DNA of 64,000 nucleotides from Chlamydiota bacterium (GCA_013287815.1 JABDDC010000002.1:43328-107327); one strand, 5' to 3'; positions 1-10,047 are shown, numbered from the stretch's first letter. Translations and numbers: made by a program. The notes: a model not told the origin generated them from the sequence alone.

Positions 1-2
1 CA

Positions 3-788
3 GCTGCCATTCTGGCACGCACTGCTTTTATTACTACAGCAGTCACATGGGCGACATCCTATGTCGTAAAAAATGTGACTATTTTCTATGCGAAGAAGTT
101 TCATGCCGACAACTACGTTTGCCGTGTGAATGAATTGATAAAAATGCATCTCTCCGGTTCAAAAAGTAACTATACCCGGTCGTTGAGCCGAAGTGCGGCC
201 ATTTTCTCAGATCATTTCTATGCGACTAATAACTTCTATCGTGCCGGCAGCCTGGATGATTTGGATAAACTCAAAGTTATTAAACCCCAAGAGCCGCTTA
301 ATAAAGATCAGAAGCCTATATTCGAAATAATGTTGATTGAAGATGCAGGGTGGTTTGGCAGAAAGCACCTTAAAGCGATAGCCATAGATAAGAATGACAG
401 CGTCTTTTTCAGAGAGAAACTGCAAGAAGACAGCCGGGTGGAAGCATCTGAGGCTGCCAAAAGGACCCGCAAAGTGGCTATTTATGATCCTGTTAATGAT
501 TTGATTGTCGCCCAAGGAAAGAATGCCATATCCCTCGAAGAGCTGAAGCAAAGAAGAGAGTTCCACGAATTGACCGCCAGCGCCAAGTTCTTGAATGGCG
601 AGATCAAATATACAGACCAGGAGTTGGATTACCTAGAGGAAAAAGTGAAGCAGATAGGCAAGAAAAAGGTGCGGGAATTCTTCATGGGACGGATATTGAC
701 GCAATTTCAGCCGCGCCACCTCAACTTCCTGAAAACACAGAAACACTCCCGCCTCTACAAAATCCTCGCCGGCAAATTAGAGCTCTGA
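3..788 (+). CDS. Hypothetical membrane-associated protein, 5' truncated by the window edge
   Basis: The ORF listed at 75 starts with GTG, but the same frame is open to the window start and encodes a hydrophobic stretch (AAILARTAFITTAVTWATSYVV). The true start is probably outside the window. Confidence 0.6.
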   Translation, partial: AAILARTAFITTAVTWATSYVVKNVTIFYAKKFHADNYVCRVNELIKMHLSGSKSNYTRSLSRSAAIFSDHFYATNNFYRAGSLDDLDKLKVIKPQEPLNKDQKPIFEIMLIEDAGWFGRKHLKAIAIDKNDSVFFREKLQEDSRVEASEAAKRTRKVAIYDPVNDLIVAQGKNAISLEELKQRREFHELTASAKFLNGEIKYTDQELDYLEEKVKQIGKKKVREFFMGRILTQFQPRHLNFLKTQKHSRLYKILAGKLEL

Positions 789-989
789 AGGGGAGGCAGA
801 AGTGTTTCTCCGGGTTTAGCGCGGAGTGCAAACCCGGACGACTTTTCGGGAGCAGGCACGCCTTTAGCCTTTTTTCTTTTTATGGCATACAAAAAGCGTA
901 AATCTCCCTCTTTTTTTAGCTAGTATCTAATCGCCATATGAGATAGAATTGTTTCAATTTATTAAAATAAAACAAACCATAGGGGTTAT

Positions 990-2102
990 ATGATTATAGG
1001 AATTCCCAAGGAAATCAAGAACCACGAATACCGCGTCGGTGCGACACCCAGTATGGTGCGCCTTCTAGTAGAAGCTGGGCATCAAGTCCTGGTGCAGACC
1101 CATGCCGGCGATAAGATTGGCTATACGGACGCCATGTTTAGCGCTACCGGGGCTAAGATTGCCAATTCAGCCGAAGAGATTTATCGTTGCGAGATGATTA
1201 TTAAGGTCAAAGAGCCTCAGGAAAGCGAGTTTCCCCTATTAAGAGAGGGGCAGATCTTATTCTGTTATCTCCATTTGGCACCCGATCCTGAACAGACCAA
1301 ACAGCTTCTTGAAAAGAAAGTGGTTGCCATTGCTTACGAGACAGTGAGTGATTCCCACGGAAGATTACCTCTATTGGTTCCGATGAGCGAGATCGCCGGC
1401 AGGATTGCCATTCAAGTAGGTGCGACTAGCCTCCAACTCAATCATGGCGGACGTGGCGTCCTCTTGGGCGGCGTTCCAGGCGTGCCCCCAGCTAATGTCG
1501 TCGTCATTGGCGGAGGAGTCGTAGGTACAGAATCGGCCAGAATGGCGATGGGGCTGGGAGCCAACGTCACCATTTTGGATAGAGATTTGAATCGCTTAAG
1601 GATGTTGGATTCTTTATTTGGTCCTAATTTAATGACTTTATATTCTTCGCCATTGGCTATTGAAGAGTCTGTTGCCAAAGCTGATCTGGTCATTGGAGCC
1701 GTATTAATTCCCGGTAAGAAAGCACCCAGGCTCATCAAGCGTGACATGATCAAAAACATGGCTGCAGGATCGGTGATCGTCGACGTGGCGATTGATCAGG
1801 GCGGCTGCACAGAGACATCGAAGCCGACGACCCATGCCGATCCAACCTATGTGGTCGATGGAGTGGTCCATTATTGTGTAACGAATATGCCCGGAGCCTG
1901 TGCAAGGACGTCGACGCAGGCGTTGACCAATGCGACAGGAGACTATGCTTTGTTGATTGCCAACAAAGGATGGAGAAAGGCGATGTTAGATCATGTCGGA
2001 CTGCGTCATGGATTAAACGTTTGTTATGGACAGGTGACGAATGAGTCGGTAGCGCATGACTTGGGCTACACGTACGTATCGGCAGAGAGCCTTCTATCAT
2101 AA
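990..2102 (+). CDS. ald: Alanine dehydrogenase
   Basis: MIIGIPKEIKNHEYRVGATP start, GGGVVGTESARMAMGLGA nucleotide-binding motif, 370 aa. Confidence 0.95.
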   Translation: MIIGIPKEIKNHEYRVGATPSMVRLLVEAGHQVLVQTHAGDKIGYTDAMFSATGAKIANSAEEIYRCEMIIKVKEPQESEFPLLREGQILFCYLHLAPDPEQTKQLLEKKVVAIAYETVSDSHGRLPLLVPMSEIAGRIAIQVGATSLQLNHGGRGVLLGGVPGVPPANVVVIGGGVVGTESARMAMGLGANVTILDRDLNRLRMLDSLFGPNLMTLYSSPLAIEESVAKADLVIGAVLIPGKKAPRLIKRDMIKNMAAGSVIVDVAIDQGGCTETSKPTTHADPTYVVDGVVHYCVTNMPGACARTSTQALTNATGDYALLIANKGWRKAMLDHVGLRHGLNVCYGQVTNESVAHDLGYTYVSAESLLS

Positions 2103-2107
2103 CCTCA

Positions 2108-4825
2108 ATGCGCTACATCATTGGAATAGATTTAGGGACGACTAACAGCGCCGTCGCTTTCGTGGACACAGCGAAAGCCCATTTGCCGGTGGAAATGTTT
2201 CCCATTCCACAGCTGGTTGGGGAAGGTCATGTAGAGACCCGGCCAAGCCTTCCTTCATTTTGTTTTTTGGGTGCGCCGGCCTTTGTCGGACAATGGGCAA
2301 AGGAGCAAGGGGCCCGCGTCCCGACCAGGTTGGTACAGTCGGCTAAGAGCTGGCTCTGTAATGCCGCTGCTGAGAGGCGTGAAAGGATATTGCCTATCGA
2401 TGCTGCTGATATCAATCAGCGTATGAGCCCGGTGGAAGCCTCCGCCAAATATTTAAGCCATATCAAAGATGCCTGGAATGAGAGCATGGTCAAGGGGGAT
2501 TCTGCAGCCCTCTTTGAAGAACAGGAAATCATGCTGACAGTGCCGGCATCTTTTGATGAAGTGGCGCGCTCCTTGACAGTCGAAGCCGCCAGACAGGCTG
2601 GACTGACACAAATCACCTTGCTGGAAGAGCCGCAAGCAGCCTTTTACAGTTGGATCGCACAGCATGAGGCATCCTGGCAGGATAAATTTATAGCAGGTGA
2701 GAGAATTCTCGTCTGCGACGTGGGAGGTGGAACGACAGACTTCAGCCTCATCGAAATCCAGGTGAAGGAAGGAAAGCTTACTTTTCAGCGCATGGCGGTT
2801 GGTGATCATCTGCTGCTTGGCGGCGATAACATGGATGCCGCCTTGGCTCATTATATCGAATCGAAATTAGCTACTGCACTCCAAGGCTTCACAAGCAACA
2901 ACTTTGTCGAAGGAACGCAGTGGCTCCAGCTGCTTGCGGAAGCCCGCAATGCGAAAGAAGCGCTTCTTGGTTCAGACCTTTCTTCATATGCAATTTCAAT
3001 ACAGGGAATAGGATCCTCGGTGGTTAAAGGGAGTTTGTCGACTTCATTAACACAATCAGAGGTTGAGAAAGTTCTAGGTGATGGATTTTTCGGCACCTAT
3101 CCACATGTAGAAGCTCTCAAGCTGAAAAAGGGGACCGGACTGCGCATCATGGGCTTACCTTACGAAGATGAGCCGTCGGTGACCAAGCATCTAGCTTACT
3201 TTTTGCAACAAGCAGGCTGCAATAAAATAGATTACATCCTTTTTAACGGTGGAACATTAAAGCCGCAAACCTTTCAAGATTCTTTAGTTAATTCTTTAGC
3301 CGACTGGTTTGGCAGCAAACCCGATGTACTCCAAAGTACCAGTCTCGATTTGGCTGTTGCTAGAGGAGCCGCTTATTACGGGAGAGGGCGGCGCGGCACA
3401 GGTGTTTTAATTGAAGGGGGACTTCCCAGGGCTTATTATTTGGAAGTCGATGTCAAAGAAGAAGACGGGAAAAATAAGCGCAAAGCAATGACCTTATTAG
3501 CTCGCGGATCAGAAGAAGGTACTGAATTCCATCCTGAACATGTTTTTGAGTTGCGCTCCAACACCCCTGTCGCGTTTCATCTGCTCACCTCGCACGTCAG
3601 GTTGCATGATGCTCCAGGGCAAGTGATCGATATCGAAGAGATAGAGATGCAAAGGCTCCCGCCGATTGCCACCATTCTCCGCTTTGGCCGCACACAAACT
3701 AATCAGAATATTCCGGTCTCTTTAACCATACGGCTTACTGCGGTCGGCATTATCGAACTGTGGCTCTCCTCCAAGAATACCGAGCACCGGTGGAACCTCG
3801 AATTCCAGTGGCGGGCCGCATCAGGACAAGACCACAATCTCTTGACTGCTAGCCAAACAAAGCAGGATGAAACCTTTGATAGCAGATTCCTCGATGATGC
3901 CAGGCAAACCATCGCCTCATTTTACAGCGGTTCGGTCAAACCGAATAAACTGATGGAAACCCTAGAGGAAAATCTGCAAATAGGCAGGCGTGAGTGGTCT
4001 CCCAGTATTCTGCGCGGACTGACAGATCCGGTGCTGCAAGGGTCCGACAAACGTAAGGTGGGTGTTGAATTAGAGGCAAGATTTTGGAATCTGGCAGGCT
4101 TTCTGCTCCGTCCCGGTTATGGGTATCCGTTGGATGATTTCCGGACCAAAGAGTTATGGAAGTTGATTTTGGCAGACCTGAAAGATCCGCGCAATCTAGA
4201 AATCCAGATCGCCCATTGGATCTGTTTCAGGCGTGTGGCTGGCGGATTCAATAAAGGGCAGCAGATGCAAATTGCTAGCGAGCTGATGAGCAATCTGTTT
4301 GATAAGAAGACCGGCAAGTTTGATGTAAAAAAGAAAAGCGACGTCTATCCCTACTCGGAGAAGATCCGTGCCCTGGCAGCATTGGAGAGAATTGATATTC
4401 CCTTGAAGATCAAGCTGGGCGATGCGCTCGCTTTGAGGATTGGCCAGCAAGAAGGTGAGTCCGCCGATTACTGGGCGCTCGCCCGCATCGGTTCCAGGCA
4501 TTTAATGTATGGCTCCATTGGTCAGGTAGTTCCTCGAGAAATAGCCGAACGCTGGGTGGAGAAATTACTGCTAATAAACCCGCCCGTGCCCGAAAAGTCA
4601 CGTGATGTTTCAGGCACTGGCACGGATTTGCTTTTTGCGCTGGCACAGATAAGCCGCAAGACCGACCAAAGAGAAATCAACCTTTCCGACAAGGTGATTG
4701 AAAAAATTGTTGCTAAGTATCCAGAATTACAAAATGATTTAGTCAGGGAAAGGAATCTCTCTTCTCAGGAGCAAGAACAAATATTTGGAGATCGGCTCCC
4801 TGCAGGATTATTATTAAGTTTATGA
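2108..4825 (+). CDS. Hsp70/DnaK-like ATPase, long form
   Basis: IGIDLGTTNSAVAF phosphate-1 motif, ILVCDVGGGTTDFSLIEI phosphate-2 motif, 905 aa with a long C-terminal extension unlike DnaK. Confidence 0.9.
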   Translation: MRYIIGIDLGTTNSAVAFVDTAKAHLPVEMFPIPQLVGEGHVETRPSLPSFCFLGAPAFVGQWAKEQGARVPTRLVQSAKSWLCNAAAERRERILPIDAADINQRMSPVEASAKYLSHIKDAWNESMVKGDSAALFEEQEIMLTVPASFDEVARSLTVEAARQAGLTQITLLEEPQAAFYSWIAQHEASWQDKFIAGERILVCDVGGGTTDFSLIEIQVKEGKLTFQRMAVGDHLLLGGDNMDAALAHYIESKLATALQGFTSNNFVEGTQWLQLLAEARNAKEALLGSDLSSYAISIQGIGSSVVKGSLSTSLTQSEVEKVLGDGFFGTYPHVEALKLKKGTGLRIMGLPYEDEPSVTKHLAYFLQQAGCNKIDYILFNGGTLKPQTFQDSLVNSLADWFGSKPDVLQSTSLDLAVARGAAYYGRGRRGTGVLIEGGLPRAYYLEVDVKEEDGKNKRKAMTLLARGSEEGTEFHPEHVFELRSNTPVAFHLLTSHVRLHDAPGQVIDIEEIEMQRLPPIATILRFGRTQTNQNIPVSLTIRLTAVGIIELWLSSKNTEHRWNLEFQWRAASGQDHNLLTASQTKQDETFDSRFLDDARQTIASFYSGSVKPNKLMETLEENLQIGRREWSPSILRGLTDPVLQGSDKRKVGVELEARFWNLAGFLLRPGYGYPLDDFRTKELWKLILADLKDPRNLEIQIAHWICFRRVAGGFNKGQQMQIASELMSNLFDKKTGKFDVKKKSDVYPYSEKIRALAALERIDIPLKIKLGDALALRIGQQEGESADYWALARIGSRHLMYGSIGQVVPREIAERWVEKLLLINPPVPEKSRDVSGTGTDLLFALAQISRKTDQREINLSDKVIEKIVAKYPELQNDLVRERNLSSQEQEQIFGDRLPAGLLLSL

Positions 4826-7800
4826 TTCAGTTACCACCAAATTTAAATCATTTCCGTGAAGATGCCGAGAAGTCTTTAGCTAACCGACTGGTCAAGGATA
4901 CTGAATTTTCAGGCTCGACCTATCAGGTGCTGGTTGAAGATCTACATACCGGAAAAGAGCATTGGGCGTTCATTCAGCTTGGCGCCAAGGAACAGGTTGT
5001 CGACGCCTTCTGCTCTTGCGAAGAGGGTCAGTCCACGGGAGGATGCCTTCATTTGGTAACGGCCTATTTGAGTTTATTCAATGAACATCCACAACCCTTG
5101 CATATCCGCTTTTTCAATTCACTGTGGAATCACCTGTGCCAGCTGTTTGAAGGACATTTAGGCGGCAGCGCCAAGCGTCTGGTCAAACTGCAGGAAGGAC
5201 ACTATATCTATCGCTCGGGCATGGATAAAATCCTTTTTGCCGTCAAAGCCAAAACGGAGCAGGCTTCGGAACGCCTGGAGAACCTGATCCATAAAGAAGT
5301 CCATGAGACCGAAGAGACATCCCTTAAATTTTCCAATTTGCCGCCAGAAGAAATTGCCCTATGGCGTGCCGGTAGGCCTAGTTTGCAGCTGCGTTACGAC
5401 CTGTCCTACTGGAGCGATCTGGCCAAGTGGCTGATGCATCTGCAAGAAGACCAACAGGAATATCACGTCGAGTTCCGCTACTCAAAGAAGAATCTGCCTA
5501 ATTGGATCCAGATCAGTTTTCAAGATCTGGACATCGGTTTTTACCTTTCAGAGGCTGATTTGCCGGCTATCATCCCATCTTTGGCAACAGTGACAAGTCC
5601 TCTGGTTGTCCGCAGCAAAGAAAAGAGTGGAATCGAGTCGATCTCTTACGATAAGAAGAAAGGGACCCTGCTCATCAAAGCATCCAGGAAAGACAAAAAA
5701 GTAGCTGAAGAGTCCAGAGATGGGATTCAAGTCGGCAACTGGACCTTTGTGTCTGATGAAGGTTTCTATGCAGACGAACCTCACGCCCTATTGGGGATTC
5801 CTATGTTGGAAGGGGAAGAACTGTCGCAGGCGCTCACAGAACATCAACGTCTAATCGGAAACTATTTGAAAGAGGCCGTGATCCATCAGGATCCCGTGTC
5901 ATTGTCTTATCAGCTCCATTTCGACTTTCAGTGGAATTTGCATATCCAGGCTTATCTTTTTACAAAGGGCGACCTGTCTGGCCATTCACGTATCATTGGC
6001 GATTGGCTTTATCTGGACAGTGATGGATTTTATCCGTTGGAAAGCAAACGCTTTGACAAGATAGAAACTGTGATCCTTATCCAACATATTTCTGATTTTG
6101 TTTCGCAGCACCGCGGCTGGCTTAATACGCAAACAGGCTTCCAGACTCATGTTAAAAGCATTGAATACCAGTTAGCCTATAACGTTAGCCAGAGCAATAG
6201 GCTGACCTTTATGCGCACCATCGCTAAGGACAAAGGTGCGGTCAGAATTCAAGATTTTGGCGTTTGGGTGTATGTGGAAGGTTCCGGATTTTACTCCAAA
6301 ACATCTGGACCCTTTAACTACTTGCTGCAGAAAGGTGTGTCATTGAGCGCCGAGCAGATCCCTCTTTTCATCAAGATGAACCGTGATGAACTGGGACTCA
6401 TCCCTAAATTTTTCGCTGAAGAGTCACCTATCGCTAAGGCAGCGCTAAAGATTGAGCTGGGGCCTAAAAATTCGATTGTGATTACGCCTGAGTATGAACT
6501 CAAACCAGGCTACAGCTATAAAGAGATGCGCCTTTTCGATGAATTCATCTACATGGAAAAATATGGCTTTACCGAACTACCTGTCGAAATGCGACTTCCT
6601 GAAAAATACCGTTCAATAGTCACTCTGGAAGGAGAAGAACGTGACCCCTTCCTCACTTTTGAACTGGAGACGCTGCGCAGATTCACCTCTTATGTAGATA
6701 CCGGGATTATAAAGCCCAAGAAGAAGACGCTAGTCACCGATGCCATTAACAAGGCGCCTGAAAAGGGAAGAGGGTGGTACCATTTTAATTTCAGCTACCA
6801 AACTGAATATGGATTAATTTCCATCGTAACCTTGCGGCAAGCCATCAACAAAAAGCAAACGTTTGCTTTTACTGACGGGGGACTGATCGACCTGCGCGAA
6901 AGCGACTATGACTGGATCAGGAGGCTGTCTAAAGATCAAATAGAGAAATCGGGTAAAATATTCCTGTCTACCATAGAATTCATGAGGTTGAATGCCTTCT
7001 ATCCGATTGTACTGATCGGAGATTCGAAAGAAAGTCAGGATATCTTGTCTGTATTGACCAAACTGGAAACAGATGAAGAACCTAATATGGGCGGTCTATC
7101 AGGTCATCTTAGGCCTTACCAGGAATTAGGTGTAAAGTGGCTGTGGTTCCTTTACCGGCATCAGCTTTCCGGCCTTCTCTGCGACGACATGGGATTAGGG
7201 AAAACGCACCAGGCTATGGCTTTGATGGCCAGCGTCTCTAATATGTTCAAAATGCTGGCTGAAGGGACTCCTTGCCATTTCCTGATCGTCTGCCCCACAT
7301 CGGTGATTTACCACTGGGAGGAAAAGCTGAGCCGCTTCCTTCCCGGATTGCGGGTCTGTACCTTTTATGGAACCAAAAGAAGCCTGGAAGCATTCCAGCA
7401 TCAATATGATATTTTGCTCACCTCTTATGGGGTGCTGAGGAATGAAAAAGAGCTCCTGGCTCAAGTTCCTTTTGAAGTGGCCATCTTCGATGAGATCCAA
7501 ATTGCCAAGAATCAGATGAGCCAGGTCTATGGAGCGCTTACAAAAATAAAAGCGCAATTGAAACTAGGCTTGACAGGTACCCCTATTGAAAATAAGCTGC
7601 GGGAGCTTAAGTCGCTCTTCGATATTGTGCTGCCCGCCTATATGCCTTCAGAAAGCGAATACAAGGAATTGTTCATCAAGCCGATCGAAAAAGAAGGAGA
7701 AAGAAAACGGAAATCCCTGCTGCATCGCCTCATCCATCCTTTCACCTTGCGCCGAAAAAAAGAGGACGTCCTCAAAGATCTTCCCGAAAAAATTGAAGAG

Positions 7801-8568
7801 GTTTCCTATTGCGATCTCTCACCGCACCAGCACCTGTTTTATTCTGAAGTGCTAGAACAGCGGCGCAGGCATCTGATCGAAGAATTGAAAAATGATAGTA
7901 ATCCAATCCCTTTCCTGCATGTGTTTGCGCTGCTTTCCAGTCTTAAGCAGATCTGCGATCACCCCGCCGTCTACCTGAAGAAACCCGACGACTATAAAAG
8001 CTACCATTCAGGAAAGTGGGAGCTGTTTGTCGAGCTGCTTCGTGAAGCCCGCGAGAGCCAGCAGAAAGTTGTCGTCTTCTCCCAATATTTAAATATGCTC
8101 GACATCATCGAAAACTACCTGACAGAGCAAGAGATCGGATTTGCCTCTTTACGTGGCGCCACGATCAATCGCAAGGCGCAGCTCCAGTATTTCAATCAAG
8201 ACCCCAAATGCGAAGTATTTGTCGGCTCCTTGCACGCTGCCGGATTAGGCATCGATTTGACCGCCGGCTCGGTCGTCATCCATTACGACCGGTGGTGGAA
8301 CGCTGCGCGGGAAAATCAAGCCACCGACCGTGTCCACCGTATCGGTCAGACGCGCGGTGTGCAGGTGTTCAAACTGGTCACAAAGGGGACCTTCGAAGAA
8401 AAAATTGACGCCATGATCGCCCGCAAGGCGCAGCTCATGGATGACATCATTAAAGTCGACGACCAGACCCTATTGAAAACCTTCAGCCGCGATGAGCTCA
8501 TCGAACTGCTCTCCCTCACCAAACTCCAAGACACCGAAGAGCACCCCACCATCTCCGACGTAGAGTAA
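4822..8568 (+). CDS. SWIM zinc-finger SNF2-family helicase
   Basis: SWIM-like CSCEEGQSTGGCLH near the N-terminus; SNF2 motifs DDMGLGKTHQAMALM, FDEIQIAKN, LGLTGTPIENKL and ATDRVHRIGQTRGV. Overlaps the upstream Hsp70-like gene by 4 bp (ATGA). Confidence 0.95.
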   Translation: MIQLPPNLNHFREDAEKSLANRLVKDTEFSGSTYQVLVEDLHTGKEHWAFIQLGAKEQVVDAFCSCEEGQSTGGCLHLVTAYLSLFNEHPQPLHIRFFNSLWNHLCQLFEGHLGGSAKRLVKLQEGHYIYRSGMDKILFAVKAKTEQASERLENLIHKEVHETEETSLKFSNLPPEEIALWRAGRPSLQLRYDLSYWSDLAKWLMHLQEDQQEYHVEFRYSKKNLPNWIQISFQDLDIGFYLSEADLPAIIPSLATVTSPLVVRSKEKSGIESISYDKKKGTLLIKASRKDKKVAEESRDGIQVGNWTFVSDEGFYADEPHALLGIPMLEGEELSQALTEHQRLIGNYLKEAVIHQDPVSLSYQLHFDFQWNLHIQAYLFTKGDLSGHSRIIGDWLYLDSDGFYPLESKRFDKIETVILIQHISDFVSQHRGWLNTQTGFQTHVKSIEYQLAYNVSQSNRLTFMRTIAKDKGAVRIQDFGVWVYVEGSGFYSKTSGPFNYLLQKGVSLSAEQIPLFIKMNRDELGLIPKFFAEESPIAKAALKIELGPKNSIVITPEYELKPGYSYKEMRLFDEFIYMEKYGFTELPVEMRLPEKYRSIVTLEGEERDPFLTFELETLRRFTSYVDTGIIKPKKKTLVTDAINKAPEKGRGWYHFNFSYQTEYGLISIVTLRQAINKKQTFAFTDGGLIDLRESDYDWIRRLSKDQIEKSGKIFLSTIEFMRLNAFYPIVLIGDSKESQDILSVLTKLETDEEPNMGGLSGHLRPYQELGVKWLWFLYRHQLSGLLCDDMGLGKTHQAMALMASVSNMFKMLAEGTPCHFLIVCPTSVIYHWEEKLSRFLPGLRVCTFYGTKRSLEAFQHQYDILLTSYGVLRNEKELLAQVPFEVAIFDEIQIAKNQMSQVYGALTKIKAQLKLGLTGTPIENKLRELKSLFDIVLPAYMPSESEYKELFIKPIEKEGERKRKSLLHRLIHPFTLRRKKEDVLKDLPEKIEEVSYCDLSPHQHLFYSEVLEQRRRHLIEELKNDSNPIPFLHVFALLSSLKQICDHPAVYLKKPDDYKSYHSGKWELFVELLREARESQQKVVVFSQYLNMLDIIENYLTEQEIGFASLRGATINRKAQLQYFNQDPKCEVFVGSLHAAGLGIDLTAGSVVIHYDRWWNAARENQATDRVHRIGQTRGVQVFKLVTKGTFEEKIDAMIARKAQLMDDIIKVDDQTLLKTFSRDELIELLSLTKLQDTEEHPTISDVE

Positions 8569-8705
8569 TGCTCGAATTTTGCTTGCGAAGCCTACGAAAG
8601 GTGAATAGAAAACGGATTTTGGTTTTTTCTTGCAGATAATTGTAAGATAAGATATCTCACTTTTAGAGGGAATGGCAATACTCCCTTTTTAGATAAGGAA
8701 AAAAT

Positions 8706-9017
8706 ATGTTGCGCAGTGAAAGAGCTATTGTTTCATCAAAAGGACAGGTAGTGATTCCTCACATGCTTCGTAAAACTTTGGGCATCCATGCCGGCACCGA
8801 GTTAGTTTTTACAATCCATCGAAACACCCTTGAGGTACAGCCCGTACGCCGCAACATAGATATGTTTATTTGATGTTGCAAAAAGGAAGGTGAACAACCC
8901 ATAAGTGTTGCTGACATGGATGCAACCATCCAGAAAATAGTTAGTGATGAGAATCATAGAGTTAAGAAGAAAAAGGATGAGACTATTAGGATCATAAAAA
9001 TTGTCCGAAGTCAATGA
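8706..9017 (+). pseudogene. AbrB/MazE-type antitoxin interrupted by an in-frame TGA
   Basis: MLRSERAIVSSKGQVVIPHMLRKTLGIHAGTELVFTIHRNTLEVQPVRRNIDMFI, stop TGA at 8871-8873, then the same frame continues CCKKEGEQPISVADMDATIQKIVSDENHR..., which resembles the C-terminal tail of this antitoxin type. Confidence 0.75.
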
Positions 9018-9079
9018 TGTTTGAGAATTCTATTCTGCTGCAAAGTCAAAAAGAATGAGAGAAAAGTTCGAAGAGATAT

Positions 9080-9104
9080 AGAAGGGCGGCAGCGCCGCCC
9101 TTCT
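9080..9104. terminator. Perfect 11-bp stem hairpin between convergent genes
   Basis: AGAAGGGCGGC-AGC-GCCGCCCTTCT, just downstream of the antitoxin frame and of the minus-strand gene ending at 9118. Confidence 0.6.
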
Positions 9105-9117
9105 ATGGTAAACAAGT

Positions 9118-9654
9118 TTAAGGGAAAGAAGGTCCGTTGTATACAAACTGGGTATTAAATTGATTTTCAGAAGTTGTAGAAGTGTAGAATGGAATAAAAA
9201 TATTTGATGTTGTCGTAGTTCCATCCGCTGTATCGCTTATGATGACAGGTAAAGTTTGAGCTGAGATGACTATCCCTGAACCGGTTAGGAGTAATCCATA
9301 TGTATAAGTGCCGCCTACAACTGGATTGACAGTTGGGAAAGTGACTGTTGTAGGTAAATCAATTAGTAAAGTTGCTGTTCCCTCAAGGACTAAACCATCA
9401 GGAGTTGATACATAAGGTGTTACGGTGCTTCCTGTCGGCGCTTCACCAAAAATTTCTGTAAGAACATGAACAGTTGCAGTTAATGTGTCACCAGCGACAG
9501 GAACAGAAAAGTTACCGCCTGTTGCACCTGTAGCTCCTCTTTCACACTTACATTTATGTTTATGCGAATATTTGCTTAGATCGTATGAGTCTGTTATTGC
9601 GGCAAAAGACAGCATAGGAATTACTGTAAGCAATGTAAAAACTAATTTTTTCAT
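9118..9654 (-). CDS. Small secreted protein with a short collagen-like GATGATGG motif
   Basis: MKKLVFTLLTVIPMLSFAA signal peptide, CKCERGATGATGGNFSVPV, then a beta-rich region resembling exosporium/filament-type domains. Confidence 0.6.
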   Translation of the reverse strand: MKKLVFTLLTVIPMLSFAAITDSYDLSKYSHKHKCKCERGATGATGGNFSVPVAGDTLTATVHVLTEIFGEAPTGSTVTPYVSTPDGLVLEGTATLLIDLPTTVTFPTVNPVVGGTYTYGLLLTGSGIVISAQTLPVIISDTADGTTTTSNIFIPFYTSTTSENQFNTQFVYNGPSFP

Positions 9655-9767
9655 AAAATACTCCTTTAGGTTGTTTGTTTCTGCAAAAAACCACTTTTGT
9701 GGTTTAAATCGACCATGTCACATCAAACAAATTTAGTCAAATCTAAAAAAAAGTGTGAGGGGATAGG

Positions 9768-9980
9768 GGGTGCAATTAAAAGTAATGGTTGTGTTCAAAT
9801 CGTGCCGTGCCCGTGCAAACCCGCGCATTTTTCAACGCAAAGGCGCAAAGGAACGCAAAGATCGCATTACGAGAGACCTTTGCGATCTTTGCGTTTCTTT
9901 GCGCCTTTGCGTTGAAAAATGCGCGGGTTTGCATGGGCACTGTCTCGAAAAATGATCGACCTACACTTTTAATTGCACCT
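9768..9980. mobile_element. 213-bp MITE-like element with 16-bp TIRs and 9-bp TSD
   Basis: Left end GGGTGCAATTAAAAGT and right end ACTTTTAATTGCACCT (15/16 inverted match). Flanked by direct repeats GGGGATAGG at 9759-9767 and 9981-9989. The inner part is a long inverted repeat (9807-9940) containing TTTTCAACGCAAAGGCGCAAAG. Confidence 0.9.
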
Positions 9981-10047
9981 GGGGATAGGAGATCCCACCA
10001 TATGCGGTGTTACAACTCTAATCACACAAATACTCCGTGAGTGATTA

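Noticed and set aside
809-838. TCCGGGTTT...AAACCCGGA hairpin downstream of the first gene
   Set aside because: Plausible terminator but with a 12-nt loop and no T-tract directly after; too weak to call.
7586-8408. Short plus-strand ORFs inside the SNF2 helicase gene
   Set aside because: Out-of-frame within a strongly supported helicase domain.
2108-8568. Hsp70-like/SNF2 pair as a proven anti-phage system
   Set aside because: Helicase-plus-ATPase pairs occur in defence, but no nuclease, methylase or other defence gene is adjacent; kept only as a coupled pair of unknown function.
9697-10040. Overlapping ORFs of 61-83 aa
   Set aside because: Lie inside the MITE and its flank; composition reflects the inverted repeat.
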